Shown piece after piece: positions 11,881 to 23,060 of a DNA stretch of 64,000 bases. The notes below the pieces were generated by a model, which was not told the DNA's origin, did not search any database, and was given only the letters and a program-made list of their open reading frames with translations. Each line of letters begins with the position of its first letter. Position 1 is the stretch's first letter. The DNA lies in NCBI GenBank assembly GCA_015179125.1, contig WHVA01000024.1, positions 248,001 to 312,000 of the forward strand. The letters are read 5' to 3'. Source of the stretch: Gautieria morchelliformis (taxonomy: Eukaryota; Basidiomycota; Agaricomycetes; Gomphales; Gomphaceae). The translations under genes were made by a program, and so were the position numbers.

Positions 11881-13160
11881 ATTCGGAGGTAGCAGATTTC
11901 CGAGGCGAAAAGTGAGTTAGAGACATCACGGCGACAGAAAACGGACAATGCTGAGAGGGGAAGTAGCGTAAAATAATATAGTCGTAGCTCTGGGTCGATG
12001 TCAAGCATCTAGGAGCAAACAACGGTGCGTCCGTCACACACAGCCCAAGAAACGCAACAAAAGCAAGGCTTTACAGAGGCAATGGTAGTACGGTATAGTC
12101 ACATAAGTCATGCATGATATGTGCAGGGATCTTCGTTTACCTAGCACGAGGCATTCGAGTTCATACGCAGGAGCGACGCAGAGCGGGTCCATATGGCCAT
12201 CAGGCGAGATCTGCATTGCACGGTCGACGCGAACCGTGCAGGAAGAAGTCCACTCCAATCTGTGTTTGAGGGGCGGCTGTACCTTTGTCCCGTGCGAAAC
12301 GACCATGCGCGAATCATGCTACCGTCACCTGCCGCGGAGAGAAGTTCACCAAGTTGATTCACTGCGAGTTCCTTAGTTTTTGAGAACATGCTCAGTGCGT
12401 TGTGGAATAGAAAGTTCCCAAGCGAAATGGGCCATTCGCATGCCCATCGAAACATTGGATTGGCAGAGCAGCCACAGATCCGAATTTGGATCGTCGAACC
12501 ATCCGAACTCGAAATGTTGATAATACAGGTTTAGCAACATATATATATACATGTCGCATCCAATGAGAACTTACAGAACAGAACCTTCTGTCGCCGCGGC
12601 GAGCAAATGGTATTCACAGATTCGTCGTAAATGCCCGAGTGACGCGTATTGGGGTCTTCCACCCTTCCACCTAACGCGTTCGGCTCTTGGCTTGTTCTTA
12701 AATCAACAGTTGTACAACGCCGTTCCGTGCGCCTGTCAGAAGAACATCGTTCTGGGTATAAACATCAAATAAGGTCGGATGTACCGAAACACCCACGTAC
12801 ATGGTCGCGGTGTAATAAAACACATGGCTGTCATGTTATAAATGGGCTTGTGGATCATGGGTTATCTATGTCGATGATATGTAGGGTCATGCCGCGCATA
12901 CCTACAGTATATTTGATGTGAGCTTTGACTGAATTCATAGACTTGTTAACCAGGCACGAGGGAACGATCTTGAAATTGAGAAGATCGAATGTCGTGAAAC
13001 TGTAATAAAATATGTGATAGTCACTGCGAAAAGGATGAAATTCTCAATTTGGAAATACATCAGCAAAATGGTCGAGATATTGCAAAGTCATATATAGGGT
13101 AAATTGCTAGAGCACATAGCAAAATATACACAAGTCTGGTATGCACTCTTGTATATAAAA
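11881..13160. other. module 3' flank of copy 2
   Basis: This is homologous to 4778-5904 and to 36379-36930 plus 39106-39419. A minus-strand frame of 104 codons (12141-12455) has no family motif. No supported gene. Module sequence ends near 13015. Confidence 0.4.
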
Positions 13161-13186
13161 GGATGAGTCGGGTGCATTTATATATA

Positions 13187-13690
13187 TCTAGCACGTACCT
13201 CAGTGTGATCCACCTTGCAGACTTTGTTAAGGCTGTGCAAAGTGTAACAGGTTGTCTAAAGTTGCAGCACTTGCGAATATCTAGCACGTACCTCAGTGTG
13301 ATCCACCTTGCAGAATCTGTTAAGGCTGTGCAAAGTGTAACAGGTTGTCTAAAGGTGCAGCACTTGTGAATATCTAGCACGTACCTCAGTGTGATCCACC
13401 TTGCAGAATCTGTTACTGTAAGGCTGTGCAAAGTGCAACAGGTTGTCTAAAGTTGCAGCACTTGCGAATATCTAGCATGTATCTCAGTGTGATCCACCTT
13501 GCAGAATCTGTTAAGGCTGTGCAAAGTGCAACAGGTTGTCAAAAGTTGCAGCACTTGCGAATATCTAGCACGTACCTCAGTGTTATCCACCTTGCAGAAT
13601 CTGTTAAGGCTGTGCAAAGTGCAACAGGTTGTCGAAAGTTGCAGCACTTGCGAATATCTAGCACGTACCTCAGTGTGATTCATCTAGTGC
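13187..13690. repeat. minisatellite, six units of 93 bp
   Basis: The word TCTAGCACGTACCTCAGTG starts at 13187, 13280, 13373, 13471 (with T for C), 13564 and 13657. Spacing is 93, 93, 98, 93 and 93. Because 93 is a multiple of three, frames stay open on both strands and give repeated peptides such as ISSTYLSVIHLAESVKAVQS. The one 98-bp unit carries a 5-base insertion (TTACTGTAAGG in place of TTAAGG). Confidence 0.9.
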
Positions 13691-13806
13691 AGGATGAATT
13701 TCTTAATAGCTCTTATAATAGCTCTGTAGTTGCAGTGAGAATGGTAAAGATTGTTATGAATCAAATTATTTAATATTCTAAGGCATTTGACTAAAAACAT
13801 TTTGAT

Positions 13807-15944
13807 CTACTCAGCTGACACATTTACTGCAGCGGCATTCCTTGTTATACCCATTTGGGTACACATCCTGGCAAGTGCACTATTGGGCGCTGGTTCCTTA
13901 GCAGATTCCTGTCCAGGAAAGAGTCGTCTGGAACACCAAGGTTGTGAGGAATTCATGAATATAGCTAACTACCTGCCATACCTATCATACCACTGTAGAA
14001 GCTCCCATACCTGTTCCTGGGACTCCACCGCTTCCAAAACTTCGAGTAGGCCATAGTAGAACAATTGGTTGTTAGATGTCCTATCATTCTTTTGAAATGT
14101 AGAATGAGAGGATAGGGAATGGCGAAGCTGGTCGAGATCATAAGCTAGAGTGAGGGAACAGACAATGAGTTCGTACCTTCACTACAGCATCAGCAATGGC
14201 GCCCACTGACATACCCGTCATGCCCGCTAAGGCCGCTTTTCTGGAACACGTTGCCTGATTACTGTCCGCACCATCCACAGAGCTGGGTGATGTGTAAATG
14301 TGTTTTAGGGTCTGGATTTGGTGCAAGTTATTAACAGTTTGGGGGTAGTCAACCGTGGATGCGACACTCACTTTAACCAGGAGTTGGTGTCGTAGGAAGC
14401 CGACCCACATATCTTCACCCTCATATGGTACTGTGCAGTCCTCATAAATGAAGTTAGGCCATTGCGACGGCTGGATATCTATCGTGCCGTCACACAAACC
14501 CTGTTGTATGCTAGATCGTATCAACGCCAGAACATAAGAAGTATTCTGGAGGAGGGGAGTGCATACGTTGAATCAGACCATTTCAAATCCGTTGGGCACA
14601 AGAGCTCACCAATCACGTGTTATTGGAGGAGGAAGGACAGTTTCAATCAGGACAATCTCACTTCTAATTTATCTTATCACTCACCTTATTTTCCCATCAT
14701 TCCAAGTCGAGTCGAGGCGCATACATGCGTACCATGAGTCAAACATCGAGTCAAGGCGCAGACATGCGTACCATTGAGTTAAGAGTTCATTTTCATGCCT
14801 ATTATCGAGTCGAGTCGTCATTCCACTGGTCTGACATCATTTATTGCATCATCTCCATCATTTATGAAGAGATTAGCCATATAGGAGCTGTTGCATCACT
14901 GTTGACATCATTATGCTCCTATCCCCTAAGTAACATCATATTTCACATGATTATTACACTTACACATGATTATTTCCCCCTATCCTACACTGCTTAAATA
15001 CTTGGACTCTAGATATGAATAAACAAGTGACTTAACAATCTTTTTCCCTAGAGCTTCGAGTTATAAGCTTCTTTGGACTATTATTGTTTCCTCCTCAACT
15101 CTTATTGCACTAAGAACATTGCTTAATTCTAGAACTCTAGAACATTGCTTTTATCTCTCACCAGAACACTGCTTGAGATCTTTATCACATCATTATTCAC
15201 TCGACCCCAACCCCTTACTCTGATTTATATTATCACGGGGTTATTGAACCCTCGTGTGGTCTTGGAGTTATGAGCTAGTGGGTACGCAGCTGTTGAAGCA
15301 TTATAAGGGGGAGCGGAGAGCCAATCGACCACGACGACCTTCAAGCTTGCGATATCCTCGGAGCGGGAAGCCGACAGGCCTGCCTTGAACTATAGGCACA
15401 AAATTCAGATACATAGAGTTGTAATATGAATGGTACATACCAACTTCTCATGCTCACGAAAAGTACACACCTCAACATCAATGATGCGCGCCTCAAAGTG
15501 CCCTATCCTCACGCAGAGATGCTTATAGATTCTAAACCAACGGATCTGCCTGCAGTGTTGTATAACATAATGAGTACCACTAGTCTGGAGGACATTGAAA
15601 GACACTTACTCATTGGTGATTCCTTCGATTTCAAGGGCGCCTAGCATCGTCGAGGCCAGAGCGACCATGTTCTCCAAACCAAAGTTAAATACCATACCTG
15701 GATTCAAGAATGCATCCATGGCGTGACCAATGTGCTGCGCTTCAATTATAAGCAGCTCCTGCTTTTGTCTACGCATACAATGACAAATCAGTCACAAGTT
15801 AAAGTGTACACGAAACGTTACAGTAAAGCATGCTTACTGCTTGGATCGACCGGACGCGGTGAGGGGCTTGGGCTCATGAGTGCATTTTTGGCCTGTCGTG
15901 CCCAACTGGGAGTCCTCAACAGTGTTGGTATTGGACGCAGGCAT
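13807..15944 (-). pseudogene. DUF6698-type gene, eight exons, split by a solo LTR
   Basis: Minus strand, ATG at 15944, stop TAG at 13807. Exons: 15838-15944, 15610-15768, 15471-15549, 15232-15389 plus 14567-14611 (one exon split by the LTR), 14372-14510, 14177-14311, 13982-14127, 13807-13927. All introns are GT-AG and 49-81 nt. With one copy of the target duplication removed the exons add to 1089 nt, 362 residues plus stop, every phase agreeing. Landmarks: MDAFLNPGMVFNFGLENMVA, EQIRWFRIYKHLCV, SEDIASLKVVVVDWL, GELLCPTDLKW, QPSQWPNFIYED, a HIYTSPSSV motif, GMTGMSVGAIADAVVKLRHS, ELLQWYDRRLFPG. These match my memory of DUF6698 proteins, common in basidiomycetes and of unknown function. No other lesion is visible. 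Confidence 0.8.
14618..15231 (+). mobile_element. 614-bp solo LTR with 6-bp target duplication
   Basis: It starts TGTTATTGGAGG and ends TGATTTATATT, flanked on both sides by ATCACG (14612-14617 and 15232-15237). Removing it restores the DUF6698 reading frame exactly. It contains a promoter-like TTAAATAC and a polyadenylation-like AATAAA (around 14993-15025). A 33-bp word (GAGTCGAGGCGCATACATGC and on) occurs twice at 14712-14780. The 3' end is not the usual CA, so the exact last bases are uncertain. Confidence 0.7.
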
Positions 15945-16014
15945 CGTCGCCACAAGGGTTGAATGGAATGATAGAACGAATGGGGATGGGATTTTATGTC
16001 AGACTTTTATATCT

Positions 16015-16320
16015 TAGAAGTGTTGCACATCAAAAGATAAGCTGAGAGAAGTGCTGATTCACAAGAGAAGTGAGAGAAGTGTTGATTCACAAGTGAAGTG
16101 AGAGATGTGCTGATTCGCAAGCGAACTGAGAGAAGTGCTGGTCCGCAAGCGAAGTGAGAGAAGCTTGAAATATGTAAGCGAGAAGTACGCGGGAGGAAAT
16201 GGAAGAAGTGAGTGGAGCTGAGTAAGTGTTGATTCACAAGCAAAGTGAGAGAAGCTTGAAATATGTAAGCGAGAAGTATGTGGGAGGAAATGGAAGAAGC
16301 GAGTGGAGCTGAGTTGTTTC
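16015..16320. repeat. tandem repeats (about 30-bp and 85-bp units)
   Basis: About four units resembling GTGCTGATTCACAAGAGAAGTGAGAGAA are followed by two copies of a block of about 85-100 bp (GCTTGAAATATGTAAGCGAG and on, at about 16163 and 16253). It lies just upstream of the DUF6698 gene start. Confidence 0.75.
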
Positions 16321-16449
16321 GAGGCACCCAACACACACATTCCACAAATTATGACCACCATCTCAGGTACCTGAAAATAGTGGCAATTCACAGCATGCTT
16401 AGAAAGCATGCGATTTTCACTGCTGGTTGTGAAACACCATGCTGGCCGG

Positions 16450-18534
16450 GCAGGATCAGGAGTTAACTGCATGCATGTGCTATGCGGAACATGTGGTGGG
16501 AGGGGTGCCAGCGGCGTCATGCTGCCTGCAGTGAAGTTTTCGCGCCTGTCCTCCACAACCCGCTCGACGTTGCGGATCCAGATCATCATGCGGTCGAGCC
16601 TAAGCGTTGTAAACTCATCAAGTTGACTAATCTGCTTCAGCGCATATTCAAGCTCGAACAGTCAATACCATCCAGAGCCACCTCTTTTGCGATGCCAGCC
16701 TTTAATTTGGATGGCAAAAGTGTGTCCAAATATGCACGGAATGAGTTTAGATGAGAGATTGTGCCAATGAGGTTGTCCAAAGCATAGGGGTGGATAATAT
16801 GGATCAAAGATGGCGCGGCGCTGTATGCAAAGGCATTTGGAGCAGGTGCTGTGTGGAGGGCATTCTCAGTGTACTATGTTGATTATATGACAACCCGGCG
16901 TCATACATACATAATTCGCCATCAAATAAATCATCTCGATCAACCACCATCGACTCCATTTTTGCTTGGACATCCTGAGTCTTGCCTTGCGATGGTTCTT
17001 TTGCATTATGTGAATTATGCAAGGCAAGACTGCCTTCCCATAGCACGCAAGTGCGAACCAACCTCTCCGCAAAGTCCATGAGCCAGGTTATTAGTGAGAT
17101 GAGCTGCCAGACAGGGTCTGCACGATGCTGGTCAATCTGGAGTGTTGGTGAGGAAAAGTCTGGGAAGAAGCACCCAAATCATAACCATGCCCTCTTTGCA
17201 AGCGTCAAATGCACTTTTCAGAGCCCTCACAGTACAAATATCGAGCGCAATATGCCAATGCTCATCCATGGAAATCTGTTCTTTCTCATCTAAGGGGGTT
17301 CTTATTGCAAAGTCGTTCCGATCTAGTTCTATCGATGACACATATTCTCAACATCATTTAAGAACAGATAATGGTGAAGGCATACTGATAAAACATTATT
17401 CCTACAACCTGCCAGCGCCAGTCCTGCGCAGACAAATTGCTGGAGTCCAAGGCATCAAAAGTGTTCTCAAGTCCAATGTATACCGAGGAACGCTGCAAAG
17501 TGGGATTGGCCAGAACATGTACAATGTCAGTTGGAGGACGGCTGGAAAGAATTGATAACAGTGGGGATTCTAATAAAGCGGTAACTTGATAAAGTGACGG
17601 TAGAAACGGGAGTAAGCATGACAAAACGTATGTATACGCCCTCCAATGACTGAAACCTACTGGTGAAGTTCTTTGGCTAGGAAGTGCGTGTACGCTGAGC
17701 CTCAGTGCACTAGACCATGGAGCAGGCAACATGCAAATAAATGACTCTAATGGAGAGATTGCAGCGGAAAACGGGGCTGGATGGATAACACATGTCATAA
17801 GCCACATGTCACAAAGGGTGTTCAACTATGCGAACATACAATTTGTACCAGCGTCATTGGCCTAGCCATGCTGCTTGGCTCCCAGTCCTCGTCATCTAAT
17901 GCGTTGAATACTTTGTAAGTGGAAATAAGCTATTGACTAACAGTCTTAATCTCATGATTTTGCCAATGTGTATTTCTTTAGACTTTCCCTCACCTGCGGA
18001 TGACCTTGGTGTGAGACCCTCAGTATCAAGAACTCCTGCTACAATGGCGTCAGAAGAGGGGTTGCGAGATGGAAGTAGAAAGGAAACAGCGGCGTCAGTG
18101 ATGGTGCGTGTATGAAGGTGGTGGTGTGACTGTTCAGGTAACTTCACATTGGTGATATATAGATTAGAGCTTGAGCTTACCCAGGTCACTGGGTTGCTCG
18201 ATTACGTAGACAAGCCTTTACCCCGTTGTATCTCGAGGCAAATGATATCTGACTTTGGAGAAAGATCTGCCAAAATATTAGATTCAAGAAACATACCAGT
18301 TGAGACACGATTCACACAGTCTTCAAAGTCCAGATGGTTCAAAACGATATGCATCAAGGTCTTGAATCTACCCGAATCTTTTGAAGAGACATTGTCAACG
18401 ACGGATCCCTCGGGGCTTGATGGTTCTTCTACTGTGAGATGAGGGAGAATAAGTATATTGCTGAGATGCGATGATGGGGTGACCTGTGGGAATAGAGGTG
18501 TTGTCCGCAGCCACCTATTCGTTGCGGATCGCAT
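16450..18534 (-). pseudogene. unrecognised multi-exon gene or relic
   Basis: Several protein-like minus-strand blocks lie in order with plausible introns between them. From the 5' side: a Ser/Pro-rich block (18300-18534); LPEQSHHHLHTRTITDAAVS (about 18100); AYTYVLSCLLPFLPSLYQVT (about 17600) with TLQRSSVYIGLENTFDALDS; WHIALDICTVRALKSAFDAC and KEGMVMIWVLLPRLFLT (about 17150-17270); DNLIGTISHLNSFRAYLDTL (about 16730); and LEYALKQISQLDEFTTLRLD, RMMIWIRNVERVVED (about 16560-16640). One base must be skipped near 16660. The blocks look helical and cytosolic. I do not recognise the family and assign no function. It could be a real gene with mis-set exons. Confidence 0.35.
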
Positions 18535-18751
18535 GGCGCATGACTGGCAGAGAGCTCTTGGCTGAGAGAGGGCCTGTCAGCCTGTCATCTATCTTAATGC
18601 GGCAATAAGACCCACCATTCCGCACGGCAGAAAGAGCTTGCCCTTCTGTTTAGCATTTCTGCTGTCTTGCCCCGCTCCTTTTGATTGTTGATCCTGGTAT
18701 GCAGCGAAACATAAAGAGGGACTCTTTGTCTTTTAAACGACACGATAAAAT

Positions 18752-19118
18752 TCAGTCATGCTGAAGAATGAGAGGGAGGGGAACAGACACACTCCATATG
18801 GTCTTTCGCCTAGAAGTGCGCAAGATACAGCATGAATTGTTACAGGGATATATGGAACGGACAAAATCGAGTAGTCTGCTGAACTTATCGACCAATTCTG
18901 TTAAAGGGTATATACGATGCTGTCGTTTCAATGTCGTGACAGGACTGGAAAGGATCGCGGTATTTACCATCAGCCCCCATTTCCCATTCTTCGCCAGAAC
19001 GCTCCATCCAACACTTTTTGGCTGCTTCATATCGATCCACGTGGGTGGCCACGTACTCGTCCATATTTTGACCAGAAAATATTTTCAATTGATGCTCTTC
19101 CATGGTAACAGGGCTCAT
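18752..19118 (-). pseudogene. small fungal protein gene fragment (WExGADE-type)
   Basis: ATG at 19118 (MSPVTMEEHQLKIFSGQNMD), then YVATHVDRYEAAKKCWMERS and GEEWEMGAD. A GT-AG intron of about 70 nt joins in phase to ELVDKFSRLLDFVRSIY. The pattern of W, EEWExGADE and a helix with LLDFV resembles small basidiomycete proteins I have seen without a named function. The usual tail after LLDFV is replaced by an unrelated frame ending at 18752, so the copy is probably truncated. Confidence 0.4.
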
Positions 19119-19130
19119 GAGATACTGCTG

Positions 19131-19262
19131 TTGGTGGTTTGAGAGAAGATGTTCGAGTAATCGAGGTGAGATGTCTTTTCAATTTTAGCCGTTGGTGGTT
19201 TTGAGAGAAGATGTTTGAGGTAATCAATGTGAGACATCTTTTGAGAGAAGATGTTGGAGCGT
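19131..19262. repeat. short direct repeats
   Basis: TTTTGAGAGAAGATGTT-like words occur three times (about 19138, 19200 and 19240), with shared text between them. They lie just upstream of the small gene above. Confidence 0.6.
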
Positions 19263-19486
19263 GTGAATGTAACCCAGGCGGTTAGTAACTAGAATCTGAC
19301 CATCGCCTCCACACATTCCTTTGCCAGGCCCAGAATCTAACTTTAGTGCCCAGCCTCAAACAGTGCGGCGATTACACAAGATAGGGAAATTATGTACGTA
19401 CGGTATTTCATTGGAATCGTTCTTGCATCTCAACATCGCGACACGTAGTGAGAAGCTTCCGGTCTCTGTCAACCAGAGTTCGAGCC

Positions 19487-21101
19487 ATGTATCCACATGG
19501 CGGTCACCGTCGGGAGACGTTCGAGGCTGAGCAGCCTCAAGAGAGCCAGGCTCAGCGCGGACATCAGTCGCAGTTGCTCCAAACTCACGCAGCCATTATC
19601 TCGCCCATCAATCACTTCCAGACAGGTGACGTCCCCACCCAAGGCAGTCAAGGTGTTGTCTATGGCGATGATGCTGTGAGTACTTATGCTCTTCTTTCAG
19701 CATATTTTCACGTTTACGCTTAGCGGGAGGTTCCCAATTGGCAGTATCCAGAACATATTCAGCAGCAACAAAGCGGCTATCAGCCTGATTTCGTTCAACA
19801 GCAGGATCAAGGTCACATATTCGCGCTGCCGGAACCCCATGCTCAGTCCGTCTATACCCTGACTGCTCCACCTGGTTCTTACTCCATGTCTCTGCCTATG
19901 GGCACCACTGGCGAATTTGTGAGGACACCCGATGCTCCAGGTCCTGCCGCACCCATCACCGACAACTTGGCATCACAGCCTGCCGTATCCTATCATGCCC
20001 AGGGTTTTCCTTTGAACCACAACGCCCAATGTCGAGGCAGCGCTGAATCAAATTCGCGATATACTGGGCCTTATAGCAAGACCAGACCGTCATCCTCAAA
20101 ACAATCCTTAAGTAACATCTTTAACTCAACAACCCCTCCCCCATCACAGTCCTCAGGCTTGCGGTTGCATCTGCAACCTGAAGTCAAGACTGCCCTCGAT
20201 TATGCTGCAAAAATCTGGAGACGTTTTCATTACAAAGTCAACATGTTCCCCTCTTGTCCATTGGTCCAGCCCGCAATTGCCATCGTGTATCATTCCTGGA
20301 TTGACCCACATCCTCGGGATAAAATGGAAATATTGTTTAAGGACGCCGTATCAGTGATGCACACAGAGGGCATCAGGAGCGACGTGCAGCTTCACGAGCT
20401 TCCAGAGAGTCACATTGTTTGTTTCGAATTTTTTCCTGGGTGGCTGCATGACTTACAGGCATTTCCTTAGACAACGAGAACTTTGAACATTAGGAAGATA
20501 GTCATGCAGAAAATCACCAAGTCTACCGTACGAGCCTTTGCAGGGCACAAAACCGAAGATACGGTGATCTGTTTGAACAAGCTCCGCGGCCTCCCGATTA
20601 TCTCGTTGTTTGCGTATGGGACTGATCTTTACCGTAGACGGTTCTGTTGCAAACGCTATTGGAATGGAGAATGTAAAATTTTCCCTTGATCAGCATCGCA
20701 TTACTCACTGCCGTACAGATTCCTAAGGCATCCAGGGTTTTAGAGCATGAGTGTATCTTGGTGGCAATGAAGCTCCTTGCCAAAGCTATCCGCGACGATG
20801 AGGATGAAATGTATGATACAAAGGAGACCTATGAGGCTCTGGTGACTCCGTGAACCCTAGCGTACGCCATGACGGGAGTCAGTGAGTCAGCTGCCCTGAG
20901 TGCCTTGCAAGCTGACTCTTCCCCTAGATTCATTTTGGTCTTGATTACGAGGTGGCAAGAGCTCAGAAAGTCACGAAATACGTGACGAACGCGTATGCTA
21001 AGATTTATCATGAGCATCTTGACTTCGTTTGGAAGGTTGTGGAACAGAATCGGGCCCATTATGACAACATACGAACCAAGCTGTGCAATGAGCTTTGGTA
21101 A
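19487..21101 (+). pseudogene. DUF6532-like gene, multi-exon
   Basis: ATG at 19487 opens a Gln-rich N-terminus. A GT-AG intron (19676-19723) joins in phase to REVPNWQYPEHIQQQQSGYQ, and the frame stays open to about 20410 through a Pro/Ser/Gln-rich linker. A helical domain follows: ALDYAAKIWRRFHYKVNMFP, AIAIVYHSWIDPHPRDKMEI. Later blocks are VANAIGMENVKFSL (about 20650), IPKASRVLEHECILVAMKLL (about 20720) and, after another intron, IHFGLDYEVARAQKVTKYVT ending LCNELW at 21101. The order matches my memory of the fungal DUF6532 domain (function unknown). The joins between 20410 and 20700 do not resolve into one clean frame, so it may be a pseudogene or have introns I placed wrongly. Confidence 0.5.
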
Positions 21102-21799
21102 AGTCCTGTTATCTGCATGCTCCGGTGCAGCTGATGATATTTATGATGGCTCATAGCGTACATCTTCACCTTCTGCCACATCAAATATTCTATAAAGATC
21201 CCATGTTCTTATCTGAAGCGCAGCAGGAGGAAGCAGAACAAGAATTAAATGGAGTCTCTGGACACGGGCTATGAAAAACATGATATGATCGCCGCCGACA
21301 TTGAACGTTCCCTGTGAGGATAAGCCAAAATGTACCTGCATCGGGGAAACCGAACCGCATGTATATAGTGTATGTACGACATATACACCTTATACCTTGG
21401 CTGATATCTGGATGATTTTCCAAAAATAATCGGTAGGTCATCCAACTGTTACCCAAATACCTCCATTACGAGATTTGACTGATTGTCCAAATATAATCGA
21501 CATGTCATCCAAATGCCATCCCATATGTCACCCAAATATCTCTAGCTAAGAAAATTTTACTGGGGTTGGCATCCCCGGCCACTGCCGCCTTGAATATTGT
21601 AGCGTAACATACATATTAAGAGTAGAAAATATATATACACCATTCGATAGCGACTGTAAAACGAAATGAGTACCATATTATATATGTTGCTCCAAGCACC
21701 CTGAGCAATTTGCAAATGTAGTGGGGGAGCTATATCGATCCGGCCGCCCAATCCCCAATCGCTCACTATAGCTGTAACGTCGCATTGCTTAATTAGACT
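21102..21799. other. no gene; diverged direct duplication
   Basis: Around 21410-21545 a block of about 75 bp (ATGATTTTCCAAAAATAATC and on) occurs twice in diverged form; the second starts near 21478 with GACTGATTGTCCAAATATAATC. Nothing else is seen. Confidence 0.4.
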
Positions 21800-21809
21800 A
21801 TGTATTTCC

Positions 21810-22556
21810 ATGTTAGTAAAGTCCCCAATATACAAACTTCGTGTGCACACACCATTACAAGCTATCCCCACTCAGCTGCATGTCGAGCCAGGCAGGGTGG
21901 ACTCGGAGGAAGCACACTACCGAAGAAACAATCTGCTTTGGACAGAAACAATGGCACATCAGATCACAAAATGGACAAGCAAAGATCAGTTATGCCACCT
22001 CCGAAGAAAGCAAAGCCAAGTCTTCATCCCTCTGCTGGCTTGCGTCGTCCTGATGCAACTATCACCATATGCGTCGGCACGCTCTCAAATGGCATCTGTG
22101 AATGCTGCAGTCCCTAGCACAGCCATATCAGCACTGCGATTTCCTTCAACAGGGCTAAAGAGCCTCACAGATAGTGTAACTGACCTTAAAACTACTGTGG
22201 CACCCTTGGTAAAAATGACGGGGGAAGTTAAAAACTCAGCAATTCCCAGCCTAATACAGCAAGTTGCTGAGATTGATGAACTGGTGGGAAAGGTGATGCA
22301 TGACATGAGAGCATTGGAAGAACAAAACAAAAACATTTTAGGCATGCTGGAGGCCCAAGATAAAGATCTCACAAACCTTGAGGCCCGATTCAAGTTGTTC
22401 GAGGAACAGACTGAGAAGACAATAAAAGCCAAACACTTCGGAGGTGGAGAAGTTCCGGGATCTGATGCAGAGGAAGTGGGTGGCAACATTGAAGGCTGTG
22501 ATAACGTCAAACTCCACAATAATTCCTTAAATGTGAGCATCGTTGTTTTTAAATGA
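21810..22556 (+). CDS. hypothetical coiled-coil protein
   Basis: One open frame of 248 codons. Residues from about 105 form a long heptad-rich helix (LKSLTDSVTDLKTTVAPLVK, IPSLIQQVAEIDELVGKVMH, NILGMLEAQDKDLTNLEARF, KLFEEQTEKTIKAKHFGGGE) followed by an acidic tail. The first 90 residues look unlike protein; an overlapping frame from 21970 (MDKQRSVMPPPKKAKPSLHP) is a better N-terminus. The true gene therefore probably starts there and reaches the coiled coil through a small intron. No family is recognised. Such coiled-coil genes often sit next to fungal transposons. Confidence 0.4.
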   Translation: MLVKSPIYKLRVHTPLQAIPTQLHVEPGRVDSEEAHYRRNNLLWTETMAHQITKWTSKDQLCHLRRKQSQVFIPLLACVVLMQLSPYASARSQMASVNAAVPSTAISALRFPSTGLKSLTDSVTDLKTTVAPLVKMTGEVKNSAIPSLIQQVAEIDELVGKVMHDMRALEEQNKNILGMLEAQDKDLTNLEARFKLFEEQTEKTIKAKHFGGGEVPGSDAEEVGGNIEGCDNVKLHNNSLNVSIVVFK

Positions 22557-22718
22557 AAACAGGGAACTTAACATTATTAATGCGCACAATAGAGTTTTGT
22601 GCATGCAGCATTCTATGGTCTCATGGGGATTGAGGAACGTTTGGAGCAGCTGAAAGATCCTATTTTATGGGGTTATTGGGTGCCTGATACGTCTTCTAAG
22701 ACACCAAATGATGACCAG

Positions 22719-23060
22719 TTATTCAGAGACATACCAGTCACCACCACCATCATACTGGACGTATGAACAGAGATCATTGCCCTTGATCTCTGGCGTCTCC
22801 CTCGTGTCAACAGCCGAGATGTAGTTGTCCTGAAGGGTTTCTGGATCGGAGGGGAGAGAATTAGCATCTATCTCACCATCCAGACTAAATTCTCTGGCAT
22901 CATTTTCGATGTGATTAGAGCTCGTGAGCTCTAGGGCTTCAGCATCCCGCTGCAGATGCCGCTTGATTGTCTGGCTTTGCTGCCAGGGCATAACCGTCTT
23001 TTTGCACAGAGCACACGGGCAGCGATGAAGACCAAACATTCTACAAAGTCGTGGTGTCAA
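22719..23060 (-). pseudogene. transposase-like N-terminal fragment with zinc-binding motif
   Basis: A frame of 113 codons on the minus strand begins MTPRLCRMFGLHRCPCALCK and continues QQSQTIKRHLQRDAEALELT, then an acidic region. The CxCxxC plus H-x3-R/H arrangement near the start resembles N-termini of fungal CACTA (TNP2) or KDZ transposases. No catalytic domain follows, so this is a fragment at best. Confidence 0.35.

Larger units (their letters stand above)
6037..13015 (+). repeat. Module copy 2, interrupted by a LINE relic
   Basis: This matches copy 1 in the same order: upstream block 6068-6492, gamma-tubulin start 6490-6868, then the DUF6533 half from about 9225 to 13015. Unlike copy 1, the middle (6869-9225) holds a reversed LINE ORF1 relic, unexplained DNA and the ComA-like fragment. 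It lies directly downstream of copy 1, so the pair looks like a tandem duplication about 5.2 kb long before the insertions. Confidence 0.8.

Noticed and set aside
12141..12455. 104-codon minus-strand frame
   Set aside because: Module DNA; the frame is broken in the other copies.
13187..13690. CRISPR-like array
   Set aside because: The repeats are directly adjacent 93-bp units without unique spacers, in a eukaryotic setting.
13060..13773. Reading frames of 115-123 codons on both strands
   Set aside because: They come from the 93-bp repeat, whose length is a multiple of three.
22085..22540. 151-codon minus-strand frame
   Set aside because: Mirror of the coiled-coil frame on the plus strand.
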